Assembly (NCBI GenBank): GCA_023213395.1
Contig: CM041465.1
Coordinates: forward strand, 190,099,741 to 190,163,740
DNA length: 64,000 bases
Direction: 5' to 3'
Source of the DNA: Cycas panzhihuaensis
Taxonomy: Eukaryota; Cycadophyta
The notes below the pieces were generated by a model that was given only the letters and a program-made list of their open reading frames with translations, searched no databases and had not been told where the DNA came from. The translations under genes were made by a program, and so were the position numbers. How positions within the stretch are numbered: the first letter of the stretch is position 1; each line of letters starts with the position of its first letter. Positions 1 to 11,593 of the stretch are shown here, in pieces.

Positions 1-350
1 CAAGATAAACTATGAAGCATTTATCAATATAAAATTGTAATAAATAATAATAAGATATAAACATTCACAAGGTATTTATGATAAGCATTTAAGTATAATA
101 AATGAAATATGTATATATTAATAAACATAGCAATCGTGATAAAAAGATAAAATATGAGACATTAGATTTATAAGTAAAATACCCAAGATGAAAAAAAATC
201 ATAGGAGGAGGGTGGAGCTTTATTCTCTTTAAATTTTTAATTATTCAATTGATATGTATATATATTCATAAGTTTATTAGCTTATGTATCAACCAATTAT
301 AACATATTAACACATCAACTAATTATATTACATGTGTGAGATACCTTTCA
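1..350 (-). repeat. Inverted LTR relic of the TRIM-like family
   Basis: Read on the minus strand, this stretch follows the 3' half of the LTRs at 19905-20875, 21679-22240 and 41339-41790: an AAAGAG...GCTCC start, a CT-rich patch, then a stretch resembling TATAAATCTATTATCTC. Similarity is clear between about 100 and 230 and fades toward 350. The element would continue beyond the left window edge. No coding potential. It could be a solo LTR or the end of a larger minus-strand copy. Confidence 0.45.
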
Positions 351-434
351 CATTGATAAATGACTACTAAACTCACTAATTAAATATTAATAATCAATAT
401 TCATAAAATTAAATATTCCAATACTTCCAATAAA

Positions 435-806
435 ATAGATAACTTGACTTGGATCGATAGGTTGATTACTAACAACTAGCTTTATTGGTCAATTGATATG
501 TAAATAGGTAAATATACTAATTATCAAATAAATTAATTAATATATTAGTAGATTGATTAATTTTTTAATAGATCAATGGATAGATTCACACACACACACA
601 CACACACACACATGTACACATCTGCACACACACATACACACACATATATATGTCAATCTATCCATTGATCTATTAAAAAGTTAATCAATCTATCAATATA
701 TTAATTAATTAATTAACTTGACAATTAATATATTTACCTATTTACATATTGATTGATTAATAAAGCTAGTTACTATTAATCAACATATCAATCCAACTCT
801 TTTATA
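435..806. repeat. Foldback inverted repeat with (CA)n loop
   Basis: Two arms of about 150 bp (roughly 435-585 and 651-806) are reverse complements of each other with scattered substitutions. Shared landmarks include AACTAGCTTTATT, ATGTAAATAGGTAAATAT and AATAGATCAATGGATAGATT. The loop (about 586-650) is a CA/TA microsatellite. The arms make a strong potential hairpin. It may be a foldback or MITE-type DNA element; I see no transposase and could not define a target duplication. Confidence 0.75.
586..650. repeat. (CA)n/(TA)n microsatellite
   Basis: An uninterrupted run of CA dinucleotides is followed by imperfect CA/TA repeats. It forms the loop of the surrounding inverted repeat. Confidence 0.9.
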
Positions 807-1010
807 TATATATAGATGTACATACACATACATAAAAAGAATATATATACAAGTAAAGTTATGAGATAAAGAGAACTTATATACATACAAACTCTTAGAA
901 GAGCATACCTACATCATATTTATAGTTACAATTATAATCATACTTATAGTCCATAATATAATTAAAAGGTGGATTATAACCTTTACTCTTCTAGAAAATA
1001 TGACATGGAC
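807..1010. other. AT-rich spacer, nothing recognised
   Basis: AT-rich sequence with short TA runs between the foldback repeat and the gypsy pol remnant. No ORF, repeat or motif that I can name. Confidence 0.4.
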
Positions 1011-1740
1011 ACTTGGGTCAAGTTAAAGTAGGGTTAGTCCTATATAATAAAGAGGGATGTTTAAGTGCTTATAGTGAAATGTCCTATATTATATGTAAAT
1101 AAATATGAAATATAGCTCCCTTAGGCCTACTATAACCTTGCTTATTGTTTAATAGAAATGGGAAAGTATTAGCATGATTTTTATGATTGGACTACCCATG
1201 TTAGAGGGAAAGCATGTCATATATATAATAATAGATTGTTTAATAATTTTTTCCCATTTTATACCAATTCAATCCATATATAAAGCTCCTCAATTGGTAG
1301 AAATATTTATTTAAGAAATACATAGATTCCATGGACTACTACATGTTATCATTAGTGATTGGGATCTAAAGTTCATTAGTCACATATGGTAAGAGACGTT
1401 CAAACAAGTTGGAATGAAATTATTGATAAGAGTGAGTTACCATCTATAGGTATATGGCTAATGTGAGGGAATTATTAAATAATTTAAAAGTTACTTGAAG
1501 AGTTATGTGACTAACAAATAAAAATTATGCATAAAATGCTTACACCTAGTTAAAACTTGGTGCAATTCCTCTGATCATGTATTTATTAAAATATTACCAT
1601 TACAAACCCTATAAATCTATGAGCCAACTAGATTGAAAGACTAACTAATAAAAGAATGAAGGATTCTAGCAATTATAGATTACTTTCAAGAAACATAAGA
1701 TATGATTTAGATCTTAAAGGAGCACTTGGGAGGAGGTAAT
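1011..1740 (+). pseudogene. Ty3/gypsy integrase core, decayed
   Basis: Frame-shifting translation gives the plant gypsy integrase order: an ISMDF-like start of the core near 1160, an ISDWDLKF block near 1350 (normally SDRD.RF), then a YGQCEG-like block near 1450 (normally DGQTE) followed by a SYVTNKQ-type motif. The same order occurs, better preserved, in the element at 55401-61467. Integrase inserts the cDNA into host DNA; here frames are broken repeatedly and many Gln/Trp codons read as stops. The upstream pol domains are not present, so this is a 5'-truncated copy. Confidence 0.7.
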
Positions 1741-1779
1741 GAATTAGATGAATTAATAAGCTAACAAACATTACATAGA

Positions 1780-2223
1780 GAGAGAATTTATCATTAGAGA
1801 TTGGGTTTATATTACAACCTTATAAATAGGCCTTTTTAATAGCGTCTCAAAAAGAAAAGTTAAGCCCAAGTTATATGGGCCATATTTGCTAAGGCAAAAA
1901 ATTAGGAAAGTTGCTTATACCATAGATCTTTCTGATGCTTCTCAAATATATAATGTATTCCATATCTATTACTTAAACAAAAGAATAGGTGCCTATGTTC
2001 TAATATAAACAAAATTTCCACTCTTATATGAAGAAGGAGAATTGGTTCATAATCCTAAAGTCATCATCAAGACATGTGAGAAACAATTATAATTAAAGAC
2101 AATCTAGGATCATTAAATTAAGTGGAAATAATTGCCTCTTCAGGATGCCATATAGGAATCTATTAACATCCTCATCTAGTATCCTGAATAATAGACTAAA
2201 AGTTTTGAAGGAAAAAACATCCT
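1780..2223 (+). pseudogene. Gypsy integrase C-terminus and chromodomain remnant
   Basis: Pieces read as a KLSPKLYGP-like motif (about 1860), then YTIDLSD and VFHISYL (about 1915-1970), the conserved C-terminal linker of plant chromoviruses. A chromodomain-like segment follows (HQIKWKQLPLQ if stops are read as Gln, about 2110-2145). It lies directly upstream of a polypurine tract and LTR, as expected for the end of pol. Stops and frameshifts make it non-functional. Confidence 0.65.
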
Positions 2224-2236
2224 AAGGGGGAGGACT
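2224..2236 (+). promoter_or_regulatory. Polypurine tract, gypsy 3' end
   Basis: AAGGGGGAGGACT sits immediately 5' of the LTR start TGTTACAT. A polypurine tract primes plus-strand DNA synthesis; its place between the chromodomain and the LTR fits. Confidence 0.65.
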
Positions 2237-2453
2237 TGTTACATACTACCATTAGGATTTGTAATAAAATAATAATTATTTGAATTAGGTTGACATGGGA
2301 AAGGTTTTATTATTTGGTAGGCTATGGATTGGGCAATATAAATATTATTTTATATCAACCTATATTTGTCTTTTTATCAATTATCAATCAAACTAATATA
2401 TTTCTTTTCTTACATCTTGGCATATGTAATCTTTAGCTTTTAGTAGTAATTTA
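2237..2453 (+). repeat. 3' LTR of gypsy family B
   Basis: Begins TGTTACAT after the polypurine tract. It matches the LTR at 42335-42554 along its length (shared TAATAAAATAATAATTATTT, TTTTTATCAATTATCAATC and GCATATGTAATCTTT landmarks). The second copy is followed by a primer site, which fixes the 3' end here at about 2453, with terminal CA decayed to TA. Confidence 0.65.
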
Positions 2454-2809
2454 TTAGTTTGCCTTTGATTTTTAAATTCTTCTCATTATGTTTGCTAATA
2501 ATATTCACTAAGTTAACGATTAGGATTTTCTAATGCCTCAAATGAAGGGAAATATTTATTGTAAAGTGGATATCTTCTCCTAGTAAATAGATACTCACTC
2601 TTCCCATATCCATCTTTTCCTAAACATTCAAATCTTAACCTCAAAATTTTCACTAAACTACCCTTCTTTGTCTGTCAAATATAATATGTTTTAATATAAA
2701 ATCTTATAGAATCTATCCCCACCTCTTATGTTACATTCATTTTCATTTAATGTGTTCAAACATTGTGATTTGTAGGGTAAGACTCCATTTTAAATTTTTA
2801 TTAAAGGAG
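2454..2809. other. Spacer between two gypsy LTRs, nothing recognised
   Basis: AT-rich, partly pyrimidine-rich sequence between the family B LTR and the family A LTR. No coding block or named repeat is visible. Confidence 0.4.
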
Positions 2810-3120
2810 TGTTATGAATCTTATCTATAACTCATGTATAATGTACTAACTATTCTTATCCTAAATAAGGGAAGAACTATATTAATTAATAAATAAGGGT
2901 ATCTTTTAGGAAGTTAGTTTTGTTAGGAGGGAACTTTAAGATGATTAGATAAAGAGGACTTGATGCTTTATAATTTCATGATTCATTATGGATCCACACT
3001 TGAGAGTCCAACTCTTAAAGGGACTTATTCCTATTTGGTTTTCTAACATAACGTTTGAGACACTAGATTATTTATTTCTATGATTACAAAAGGAAACCCT
3101 TGGCATAGGTTTCTCTTCAA
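2810..3120 (+). repeat. Family A 5' LTR
   Basis: Starts TGTTATGAATC. Colinear with 13316-13627 and ~43469-43780 through blocks such as GGTATCTTTTAGGAAGT, ATCCCTATTTGGTTTTC-type and AAACCCTTGGCA. The 3' end is uncertain (3105 or about 3120). No clean primer site follows. Confidence 0.55.
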
Positions 3121-3845
3121 GTGACATCATACTGAAGGAAATTTAATTCATGATTTTATATTTATCTTTGGCAATTGTACATTATTAGAGAGATATTTTA
3201 TAAAGGTGAGAAAACCATAAGGATAGTAAACATATCCACACGAGTTGAAAACTATGAGGATAGTATACATATTTATAGGGAGAATTTTAATAAATTTTAA
3301 TTCCTTAATTCATATAGCAAACTACCCATCTTATCATTTGTAACATTATTAACATATTTGTAAGATACATGTATTAACAAGAAATATTTTTAGAGATGAA
3401 TAGGTATTTGCCTCCACTAAATTTGAATATTTAACCATCAATATTTTAATGAGGTTTCATAGTTGAACAAATATATCTTAACATGTGAAGATAAAATATG
3501 AATTACTTCATTTAGGTAAGAGATTATAGTTGCATGTTTATTAGTGCCAACTTTGAATTAAATGCATTCCTCTAACAAAACCTTTCATGTTATTAAATAT
3601 TATAAGTAGGAGGCCTTATCCTTTGAATTAATTCATGTCATCACAACACTACATATCATTTATCACACTCCAAGGTCATTTATGATTCAATAGCTCAAAA
3701 GTTGGTGAGATTCAAGTGTCACAAATAGACAATGTATTTCATAGGAAAACAAATAATCACCAACTGCTAAAGTGGATTTAAGAGTAAGTGGGGCATAGAA
3801 GCTATGGGGCCATAAATGTTGGATAATTGTCATAAGGGAAGGTTC
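3121..3845 (+). other. Family A leader
   Basis: Untranslated stretch between the 5' LTR and the first gag ATG. No ORF or structured motif is visible. Confidence 0.4.
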
Positions 3846-5120
3846 ATGACCATCAACAAAGAATTAATGAAAAAGGAAAAATAGAAGCTTGAGTGAAATG
3901 CCAAAACTTAATTCATCTATACATACATCAAAATAAAGCAAATAGAAAAATATTTAATAAAAAAGTTCACATAAATTAAATATAATAAATATAGGAGAAT
4001 GGTCTAAAATTTTGATGATGTTTTGTCCCTTAATATAGATATATATAAATATAGAGAAGAATCCCAACAATAATGGTCAAGCACCACTGAGAGGATTAAT
4101 GAATTAATTATCAACTTACATACCCTAAAATAAACATTAGAACATTTAGTCCCAAAATAAGATTTTGAGGAAGAAAAAGGGTCAAAAGATTTTAGTAGTA
4201 ACACTAGTATAAAGAAAGTTGAGAAAATAGATAAAGATTAAAAAGATCATAAGAGATATAATAATTGTCAACCACTGGTCTTTTGCCATAATATTAAACT
4301 ATCGATCTATTTGTAAGATGGAGATGTTAAAGCAAATAAGTGGCTATCTGAGATATAATATGCCATTGACTCAATCTAGATAAATGACATTCAAGAACAA
4401 ATTAACTCCCTTATAGATCATTGAATGGAATCTATATATTAGTGGGCACTTTTATAAACAAGGTAAGGAAAGTTAACCTAATTCAAGTACTTCAATGAGG
4501 ATTTTAGGAATCGCATAAAGGACTAGTAGAGTGACCCATATCACATCCAACTAGCACATTGCTTTCAAGGGGAACAATTAGTTAAGTAATTCATATAATG
4601 GTTTCAAAGACTCTATTTAAAGGTTGGTACGACTTCCACCTATGCTTTTATATTCTATATTAGTAATTTATAACCTAATATTTGAGTATATATACATTGC
4701 TTTGAGCCAAACATATTATATGATATAATGAATTTAATAGGTCAAATTGAATCCAAAAGTCAAATTACTTAGAGAAGGTTCAATACAACACCACTAGCAA
4801 ATCAAAGTTTAGAATATAAGCTAGATGGACTAAGTAATCAAGGTTTTTGGAATTGCTAGTACATAGATTCTAATACTAATGGAGCTTTTAATGTAATACA
4901 AAAGATAAGGGAGATCAAGAGAGTTAAAGAAAAGGCCTTTTACATCTAACATACATGTAAAAGTTAATGAAACAAAGGACACAAGTGCATAGAAATAAAA
5001 TATACAATATGGAGGTTGACATTAAGGATAATAAGAGGTAAAAACCTCAATAAGACTTTGACAAATAATAATTAGATGAAGAATCATTAGGTATATTAGA
5101 GTTAAATGATGGCCAGCCTT
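3846..5120 (+). pseudogene. Family A gag (capsid-like) pseudogene
   Basis: Starts near the ATG at 3846 (MTINKEL). The central block at about 4340-4780 has the aromatic and charged spacing of plant gypsy capsid domains (AIDSIQ..., a W-A-L-L-Q run near 4440, an FKYF..DFRNR block near 4485, SDPYHIQLAHC near 4530). A basic tail with a weak knuckle (NKGHKC) lies near 4970. The Gag would package RNA into particles. Stops are mostly TAG/TAA at expected Gln codons. Fragments of the same gag lie at 48335-48650 and 61513-62056. Confidence 0.55.
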
Positions 5121-5189
5121 AGATCTCTATATTTTCAATATCTAACATTTAGTGGCCAAACACCATCAAGCTCTTTAGATACTTGAGAG

Positions 5190-5478
5190 AGCAAAAGGTT
5201 ATAATGCTCATTGATTTAGGCAGTACCTATAATTTCATTGATGCTCAAGTTTCCAAGAGATTAGGGATATATGTAGGGTAGAAGGACTTCAATGTCATAC
5301 TTCTAAGAGACTGCACCTTAATAGGCCATACTAAGATCAAGCACAAGTTTATTTAGATCAATAGTTATTATCTACCAATGGATTATTGTACTTTTCTTAT
5401 TAGCAATTATGATATAATATTAAGAGCTAAGTGGCTAGGGACACTTGGGACATATACTCTAAACTTAGTCAAAAGTAT
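5190..5478 (+). pseudogene. Family A aspartic protease remnant
   Basis: Translation near 5200-5260 reads LIDLGSTYNFIDAQVSKRLG, the retropepsin active-site neighbourhood (normally DSGSTHNF) with Ser replaced by Leu. A downstream hydrophobic strand and KWLGTLGTYTLNL-like end match plant gypsy proteases and the equivalent piece at 43020-43080. It processes the Gag polyprotein in intact elements. The copia element is inserted just after it, at 5484. Confidence 0.7.
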
Positions 5479-5483
5479 CAGTT

Positions 5484-5918
5484 TGTGAGAAAGAGGCACA
5501 TGCACAATGTAATTACAGAATCATAAATTATGCAAACATAGGTAACAAGATAATACTGCACATGTGCACAGATTGATAGGTGGAAAACCCCTTCTGGGGA
5601 AGAAAAACCACCTCCTAAAGTTCTAGTTTTATTAAGAATTACTGTAAATAGAAAGACAAATATGTAAACCACCTAACACCTAAACTGGCCTTTAAAAAGA
5701 CATCAAGATAACCCTCCTAGATTCATGGAACCCACTCCTTGAATCTAGGAAATAAATTTATATAACGAAAGGTTCGTTGAAATGTTGTTTTGCATTTCAA
5801 CCACCTTTCAGATAAGTTAATTAATAAACATAAAGTTTAAACATTAGGATAACTTAAATATACATTTAGACATATGACTTAAATATGAACTTTAAAAGAT
5901 TATATTAACATTATAACA
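5484..5918 (-). repeat. Copia 3' LTR
   Basis: 435 bp, TGTGAGAA...TAACA on the plus strand, matching 12529-12963 base for base over long stretches with mostly transition differences. Confidence 0.9.
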
Positions 5919-5930
5919 TCCCCCTTTAAT
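5919..5930 (-). promoter_or_regulatory. Copia polypurine tract
   Basis: ATTAAAGGGGGA on the minus strand, directly 5' of the 3' LTR. Confidence 0.75.
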
Positions 5931-5989
5931 GTAAACTATTGTGCTGTAGAAAAAGAAGGTCTTCATCATGGTGATCCCCCTTTGATAGA

Positions 5990-6637
5990 GACTTCTTTTA
6001 TCTATAATAGATCTTTGAGATTTAGAAACTTTACTTCAATTAAAGACTTTGTAAGAATATCAACAATATGTAGATCTGTTGGAAAATAAGACAAAGAAAC
6101 AAGATTATCAGTAACTAAATTGCGAATAAAATGCTGATATAATTCAATATGTTTAGTCCTGGAATGTGAAAATAGATTTGTAGCTATAGCAATTACACAT
6201 CGATTATCAACTTTAATTTTAATGGAAGAGTTTATAGATAGACCAATTTCATTTAGTAAAGATTTGAGCCAAAGTGCTTCTTTACCAGCTTCAACAAGTG
6301 CACGATATTCTACTTCAGTTGTAGATAAAGCAAGTGCCTGTATTTTCTTACTAGACCAAGTAATAGATGATGAATCTATAAAAAATACATAACCTGAAGT
6401 AGATTTATGATCAGTTATATCACCTACCCAATCAGAATTAGTATATACAATTAAAGTTAGAGGTTTATTACAAAAATTATAAGTTAAACCATAAAACAAA
6501 GTATGCTTTAGATATCGTAAGATACGTTTGGCTACTTTCCAATGAGATTCATGTGATTGTTGCATACAACAAGAATATAAAGCAGTAGTATAAGAAATGT
6601 TAGGGCAGGTGTGAGTTAGATAAATAAGACTACCCAT
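5990..6637 (-). pseudogene. Copia RNase H domain
   Basis: A 211-codon open stretch (6637 to 6002) holds the copia RNase H signature: YTNSDWVGD (normally Y.DADWAGD), TSGYVFF, SSKKIQALALSTTEVEY, the KHIEL block and a terminal DILTKSL. The enzyme removes RNA from the cDNA hybrid. The first acidic residue of the DADW motif reads Asn or Ser here, so activity is doubtful. Upstream RT is reached through stops and frameshifts. Confidence 0.88.
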
Positions 6638-6639
6638 TA

Positions 6640-7260
6640 ATTATCTATATAGTATAAGATCATATAAAGGTGATGAACAATTAGTAGACAGCTTAACTCC
6701 TGATTATAACATATTAGATACAGGTTTAGCATTTTCCATGTTAAACTATTGAATTAAGTCTAGAATATACTTAGGTTGAGATATTGTTATATTTGAATGA
6801 TTTTGATAAACTTGTAAACCAAGAAAGTAATGTAATAGACCTAAATCGGTCATTTCAAATTTATTCATTAAAGTAGATTTTAGATGATGAATATTATAAG
6901 TTAATGATCCAGTAATGATAATGTCATCAACATAGAGGATTAGAATAGTAAGATTTTTATTTTCACATTTAAAATAAAGATTTGGATCAGTAATATATCT
7001 AGTGTATCCAATATGAATTAAATAATCATCGACTTTGGTATACCAAGCTTAAGGAGCTTGTTTTAAACCGTAAATGGATTTTTCAAGTTTGTAAACTAAA
7101 TTAGAATTTTTAATGAATCTAGGTGGCTGAGACATATAGATCTCTTCTTTGAGATCACTACTCAAGAAAGCACTCTTAATATCCATTTGGTGGATTTTCC
7201 AACCAAACTTGGCTGCAAGAGCAATAATTATTTTTATTGTGTTCATCTTTGTAATAGGGT
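6640..7260 (-). pseudogene. Copia reverse transcriptase domain
   Basis: The N-terminal half (7246 to 7049) reads GWKIHQMDIKSAFLSSDL, EEIYMSQPP and YGLKQAP, all diagnostic for copia RT. The catalytic YVDD motif is intact at 6923-6934. Between them the frame is broken. RT copies the element RNA into cDNA. Confidence 0.88.
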
Positions 7261-7269
7261 CAAAGGTTT

Positions 7270-8060
7270 TATTATAATCAATGCCATCTATTTGAAAAAA
7301 TCCTTTTGCAATAAGGTAAGCTTTATATTTTTTAACTGCACCTGTTGAGTTATATTTTATCCTATAAACCTATTTACAGTCGACGATATTTTTCCCAGGT
7401 GGGAGATGAATAAGATCCCAGGTTGAATTTTTAATTAAGGCATCAAATTTAGTCTGCATAGCATCCTACCATATAGGATTATTGATAGCTTGTTTAAATG
7501 TTTTAAGATCATTGTTGTCTATTATTTTTTCCATTAAGGAAAAATTGGCATGTAGTTTTTGTACATGTGTGCATCTAGTATCGGTAGGATTACCTATATC
7601 AGATCTAGCATCAGCAAGTGTTTTTTTTGCCCAAACAGGTTGTTGTGAGTAATTGTATCTAAAGATGCAGGTTGATTTGATAAACTAGCCTAAAGGGAAG
7701 GATCTATTTCAGTAGGTTCGAATAGAGTCTAATTTTGGATTTGAGTTGATAAGGATTCTATAACTTTTAGATCAGCTTGTTTATTAGAGGGGTCAACCAA
7801 ATAAGTGTTGGTTAACAAACTTTTAATAGGAAGTTCTACATAAGTAGATGTTGAAGAAGATCCTTCTTTATCAAATATTACATCACTCAAAATAGAAATT
7901 TGATGAGTGACTGGATCTAAGAGTCTATAAGCTTTACTCTCTTCGTTGTATCCAACAAACATGTATTTTTGACTTTTTTTGTCTAACTTTTTACGTTTTT
8001 CATGAGGGATGTGTCCCCATGCAATATTGCTAAAGATTCATAAATGATTGATAGATGGTT
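7270..8060 (-). pseudogene. Copia integrase-RT linker region
   Basis: The segment 7962-7729 reads FVGYNEESKAYRLLDPVTH then a VIFDKEGSSST-type block, the conserved sequence between integrase and RT in plant copia polyproteins. The acidic, low-complexity part after it is typical of the linker. The region before RT (about 7270-7500) contains decayed start-of-RT sequence. Confidence 0.75.
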
Positions 8061-8560
8061 TTTTTCCAGACCATTTTTGTTCTAGAGTAACATTCTGTAG
8101 ACATTTACTAGGTAAATGATTTAATAAATAGTTAGAGCAGTTAATTGCTTTTGCCTATAATTTTAAATCTAGATTCTTTGCATGTAACATGTAACGAGTC
8201 ATCTCAACTAGAGTACAGCTTTTACGTTCAACAACACTACTTTGTTGAGGTGTATATGCAACAGAATGTTGGAACCAAATTTCATGTGATTTGTAAAAAG
8301 AAGTGAATTTTCCACTTAAATATTCCTTAACATTATCAAATTGAAATATTGTAATTTTTGAATTTGATTGATTTTCACCTAATATTTTATACTTAACAAA
8401 AATATCAAACATTTGACTACGTGTTTTAAGCATGTAAACCCAACATTTTCTTAAATAATCATCTATAAATGTAACAAAATAATGAGAACCTAAGTATGAT
8501 GTTACATGAAAGGGTCCACATATGTCAGAGTGGACAAGTTCAAGTGGAGCAGTTGCTCTA
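8061..8560 (-). pseudogene. Copia integrase core
   Basis: The 92-codon stretch 8433-8155 holds the middle and end of the DDE core: FDNVKEYLS (normally DNGGEYLS), AYTPQQSSVVERK with the catalytic Glu, and TLVEMTRYML. Earlier core sequence toward 8560 is decayed. The Gly-Gly after the second Asp is lost. Confidence 0.85.
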
Positions 8561-9009
8561 AGTTAAGTTTTATTTGGAAATGGATCCATGTGTTGTTTGC
8601 CTGTCACACAGGCTTCATAAACACCAAAAACAGTATTTAAGGGTGGTAAACCATGAACCATTTCATACTTCTTTAAATATTACAGTTTGCCATAACTTAT
8701 ATAGCCAAATCGTGCATGCTAAAGTTTATTGATTGAGTCAGATTTGGCAATAAAGGCACTAAAAGATTTTGTTTTGTTATTTTGAAGACTTGTTAGACTA
8801 TAGAGACTTGTGTTATGATCAATAGCTCCTGAGGTAATACATTTGAATTTGTTTAATGGTTCCTTAATGATAAATTTATTTTTCCAGAATTTGACGATAA
8901 GGTCTTTCTGGCAGATTTGATAGACAGAAAGTAGGTTTGGTAACAAACTAGGTACATAAAAGGTGTCCTTGATTGAACCATCTTTTATAATAACGTCATC
9001 AGAGTTCAT
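8561..9009 (-). pseudogene. Copia gag-pre-integrase (H2C2) region
   Basis: Reads with frame changes as an HARFGYISYGKL-like start near 8715, MVHGLPPLN near 8650 and a C..GKQH motif near 8590, matching the GAG_pre-integrs domain that precedes the integrase core. The upstream open part (9009-8719) contains FYVPSLLPNLLSV, a known landmark between protease and integrase. Confidence 0.8.
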
Positions 9010-9198
9010 ATCGGATTAATAAGTGGTTAAATTTTTCTGGTGTCCAATCATGTGATGGGACGCACCAGAGTCAAGGATCCACTGTGGTGGTTGATTTGAA
9101 GGGGCAACAAATGCAAAAGTTGTTACTGCTAAAGAGTGATTATGGGATTGATGATTTTGGGTTCGTGATTGAGAATATGATTGAGGTTTATTTTGCAA
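9010..9198 (-). pseudogene. Copia protease
   Basis: Reads WILDSGASHHMIGHQKNL near 9095-9040, the canonical copia aspartic-protease motif with the catalytic D-S-G intact. This is among the best preserved motifs of the element. Confidence 0.88.
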
Positions 9199-10143
9199 TC
9201 CCTTGGGAGCTTTCCATGCTTCTAAAGTTATTCTACTTCTATAGACATCAATAGTGTGGCATCTTTTATGACAATAGGCATAACTAGTGTTCTGAGAAGA
9301 AGTTGCGTTGTTCCTATTATGAAAGAATTGATTAAGAGTATTCTAGTGTTTAGTTGGACCAGAATATTTTATATTGTTTTGTGAATTAGACGGTGAACCT
9401 CTCTGAGGTTTCTGAAACTTTAGATTACTATGAAAATTATTCTATTATTTGGTTTTAAATTGTGGCTTAGCTTTGGAAAATAAAACCTGTCAAGGTTCTT
9501 TTAATGCGCTTGTTTGAATTAACATTATCTGATGTTCAATCAGCTGGTTTATCAATTGATTGAATGTTATAGGTGGGTTGCCAGCTTATTGTCTAGCAGT
9601 TTTGTAGAGATTAAAGTATTTTGGTAGTTTGTTTACTGCAACATGTACGAGTGTGTCATCATCTCTAGCATGCATAGTTATTTTTTCAACATCACCTTCT
9701 TTGGTTTTAGACTTGGTGTAGTTATCTAGATCTTTATTAATTAATTAAATTTTAGTTAAAAAATCCTCAACATTAGAAAAATCGTCAAAAGCAAGGTTAT
9801 ACAATTACTATTCTAAGATAGCCACTTGATGTATATCTACCTTGTCATATTTTTCTTGCAAGGTTTCCCAGACAATGGCTAAGTCATCTATTTAAGAAAA
9901 CTGCCGACTAATTTCTGGTGAAAGTGAGTTTAATATGGTGCCTAAGGTGGCATCTGAGTTTATCAGATATACCATATAACTCTCTATAGTATCTACTTTT
10001 GGTTTTTGAAATTCACCTGTCACATATCACCATATCTTTTACTATTTGAGCTGATCGAATATGTGATTCCTCCAGTCAGCATAGTTTGAGCCAGTTAATA
10101 CTAGAATTAGAACGCAGGTGATTATCCTTGGCATTAATGCCAT
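9199..10143 (-). pseudogene. Copia gag
   Basis: The chosen start is the ATG at 10143: the reading MALMPRII leads within 20 codons to LVLTGSNYADWRNH, the classic N-terminal copia gag landmark, then a stop. Farther on, a decayed CCHC knuckle (YCHKRCHTIDVY) lies near 9270-9230. Gag forms the particle and binds RNA. Several stops interrupt it. Confidence 0.8.
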
Positions 10144-11107
10144 ATTAGGAATGTTGAGGTTCGATTGTAGATTGAAGAGTTATGAAGGTGATTGAAAAAA
10201 TAATCACTTAGTAAAAGTACTAATAATGTTAATAGATATAATTTAAGAAGGTATTCTAGTATGTATTAGTTGTATTTAAGAAAAAAATCATATGTTTGTA
10301 GACAAATGAATAAACAAACAACTTCTTAAAAATATTGCCTTAAGTAGTCCCTTTTGATAAATAGTTCTCTTTGAGAAATAGTCCCCCTTTGATAATTAGT
10401 TATCCTTACTCCTTAAAGAAATAAAAAAATCCCCCTTAAAAAGTAAATGTTAGCTAAAAAAAGGTTTATTGATATTTAAAAAATAACGTGTGAAAAAAAA
10501 AACAAAAAAAAAAATTCAAGCTCAAAAATTTTAATATAAAAGTATACCTCTAAAATTAATAATCACCACCTTTTTATTTCTGCTGGTTGTGGATAGACTT
10601 TATTCTTTAATCTTGTGAATAAATTTCTATTTGTTTATGAAAAAACATGCAAGTCCTGTTACCATCTTTGCCTTTATTTGTGAGTAGGTCTTCCTAGCAC
10701 ATTTAGACTAATACATTTAGAGATATATCAAACACCTAGAATAGTCAATATAGATACCTTTGAATTTACTTTTCTTATTAATTTAAGAGTTCTATTCCTT
10801 TCCTTTTTAGATGTTTCATATTCCATTAATCACATAAGTTAGCTATGTATAATATTTTATAATAAGAGAGAGAAATTAAAATATATTATTAGTGTTGATT
10901 TTGCCTAAGTTGATTAGGCTAGATTTTAAATAACTTGTTAATATGATTAAGATGGTGTTGAGTTGTAAATGGAGGTTATTAGCTTAGTGTACTAAGAGAT
11001 TAACTTAAAAAGTAATAAGAAAAAAAGCAAAAGAGGGGGGGGTGTAATATCTACCCTAAAATTTGATTAAAAAAAGGGTTTTTAAGTAAATGTGATTAAG
11101 GGGGTGT

Positions 11108-11355
11108 AATAAGGGGGGAGGTATTTTGATTAAAATCTAATAAGGGAGGGGGGGATTTAATTAAATTAAAATGTAATAAGGGAGGGGAGATTTTGATTAA
11201 ATTAAAATGTAATAAGGGAGGGGAGTATTTGATTAACTTAAAATGTAATAAGTGAGGGGGGGTATTTGATTGTATCAAAATATAATAAGGGAAAGAGGGG
11301 GTATTTGATTTAATCTAAATCAAAATATGATAGGGGGGGGGGGGGGGGGGGGCTT
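11108..11355 (+). repeat. 36-bp G-rich minisatellite ending in (G)20
   Basis: The AATAAGG anchor recurs at 11108, 11139, 11175, 11211, 11247 and 11284 (spacing 31, 36, 36, 36, 37). Each unit carries a G-rich run and an ATTTGATTAAATTAAAA-like half. The array ends with twenty consecutive G (11333-11352). Runs of G make quadruplex formation possible on the plus strand. It lies in the copia leader. Confidence 0.88.
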
Positions 11356-11593
11356 ATATTTTATTAAATCAAAATTAAAAAAATAAAAATAAAAAAACCT
11401 AAACCTAAATAGACGGACCCGATGGAGTTTTAGAAATTTTAAAAGAAAATTAAATTTAAAATTTAATTGAGATCTAGGAGGGGGGGTAGGTTATTTGAAA
11501 CCCTACCTGGACATTTTTGATGGCGACGGTGCTCTATTTACAGGTCTTCAAGGCATTTGCAGGTCTTTAAGGTGAGTGAGTTGCTTTGTTTGT

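Noticed and set aside
4004-4204. Minus-strand ORF of 66 codons
   Set aside because: Antisense to the family A gag, which is supported by three copies on the plus strand.
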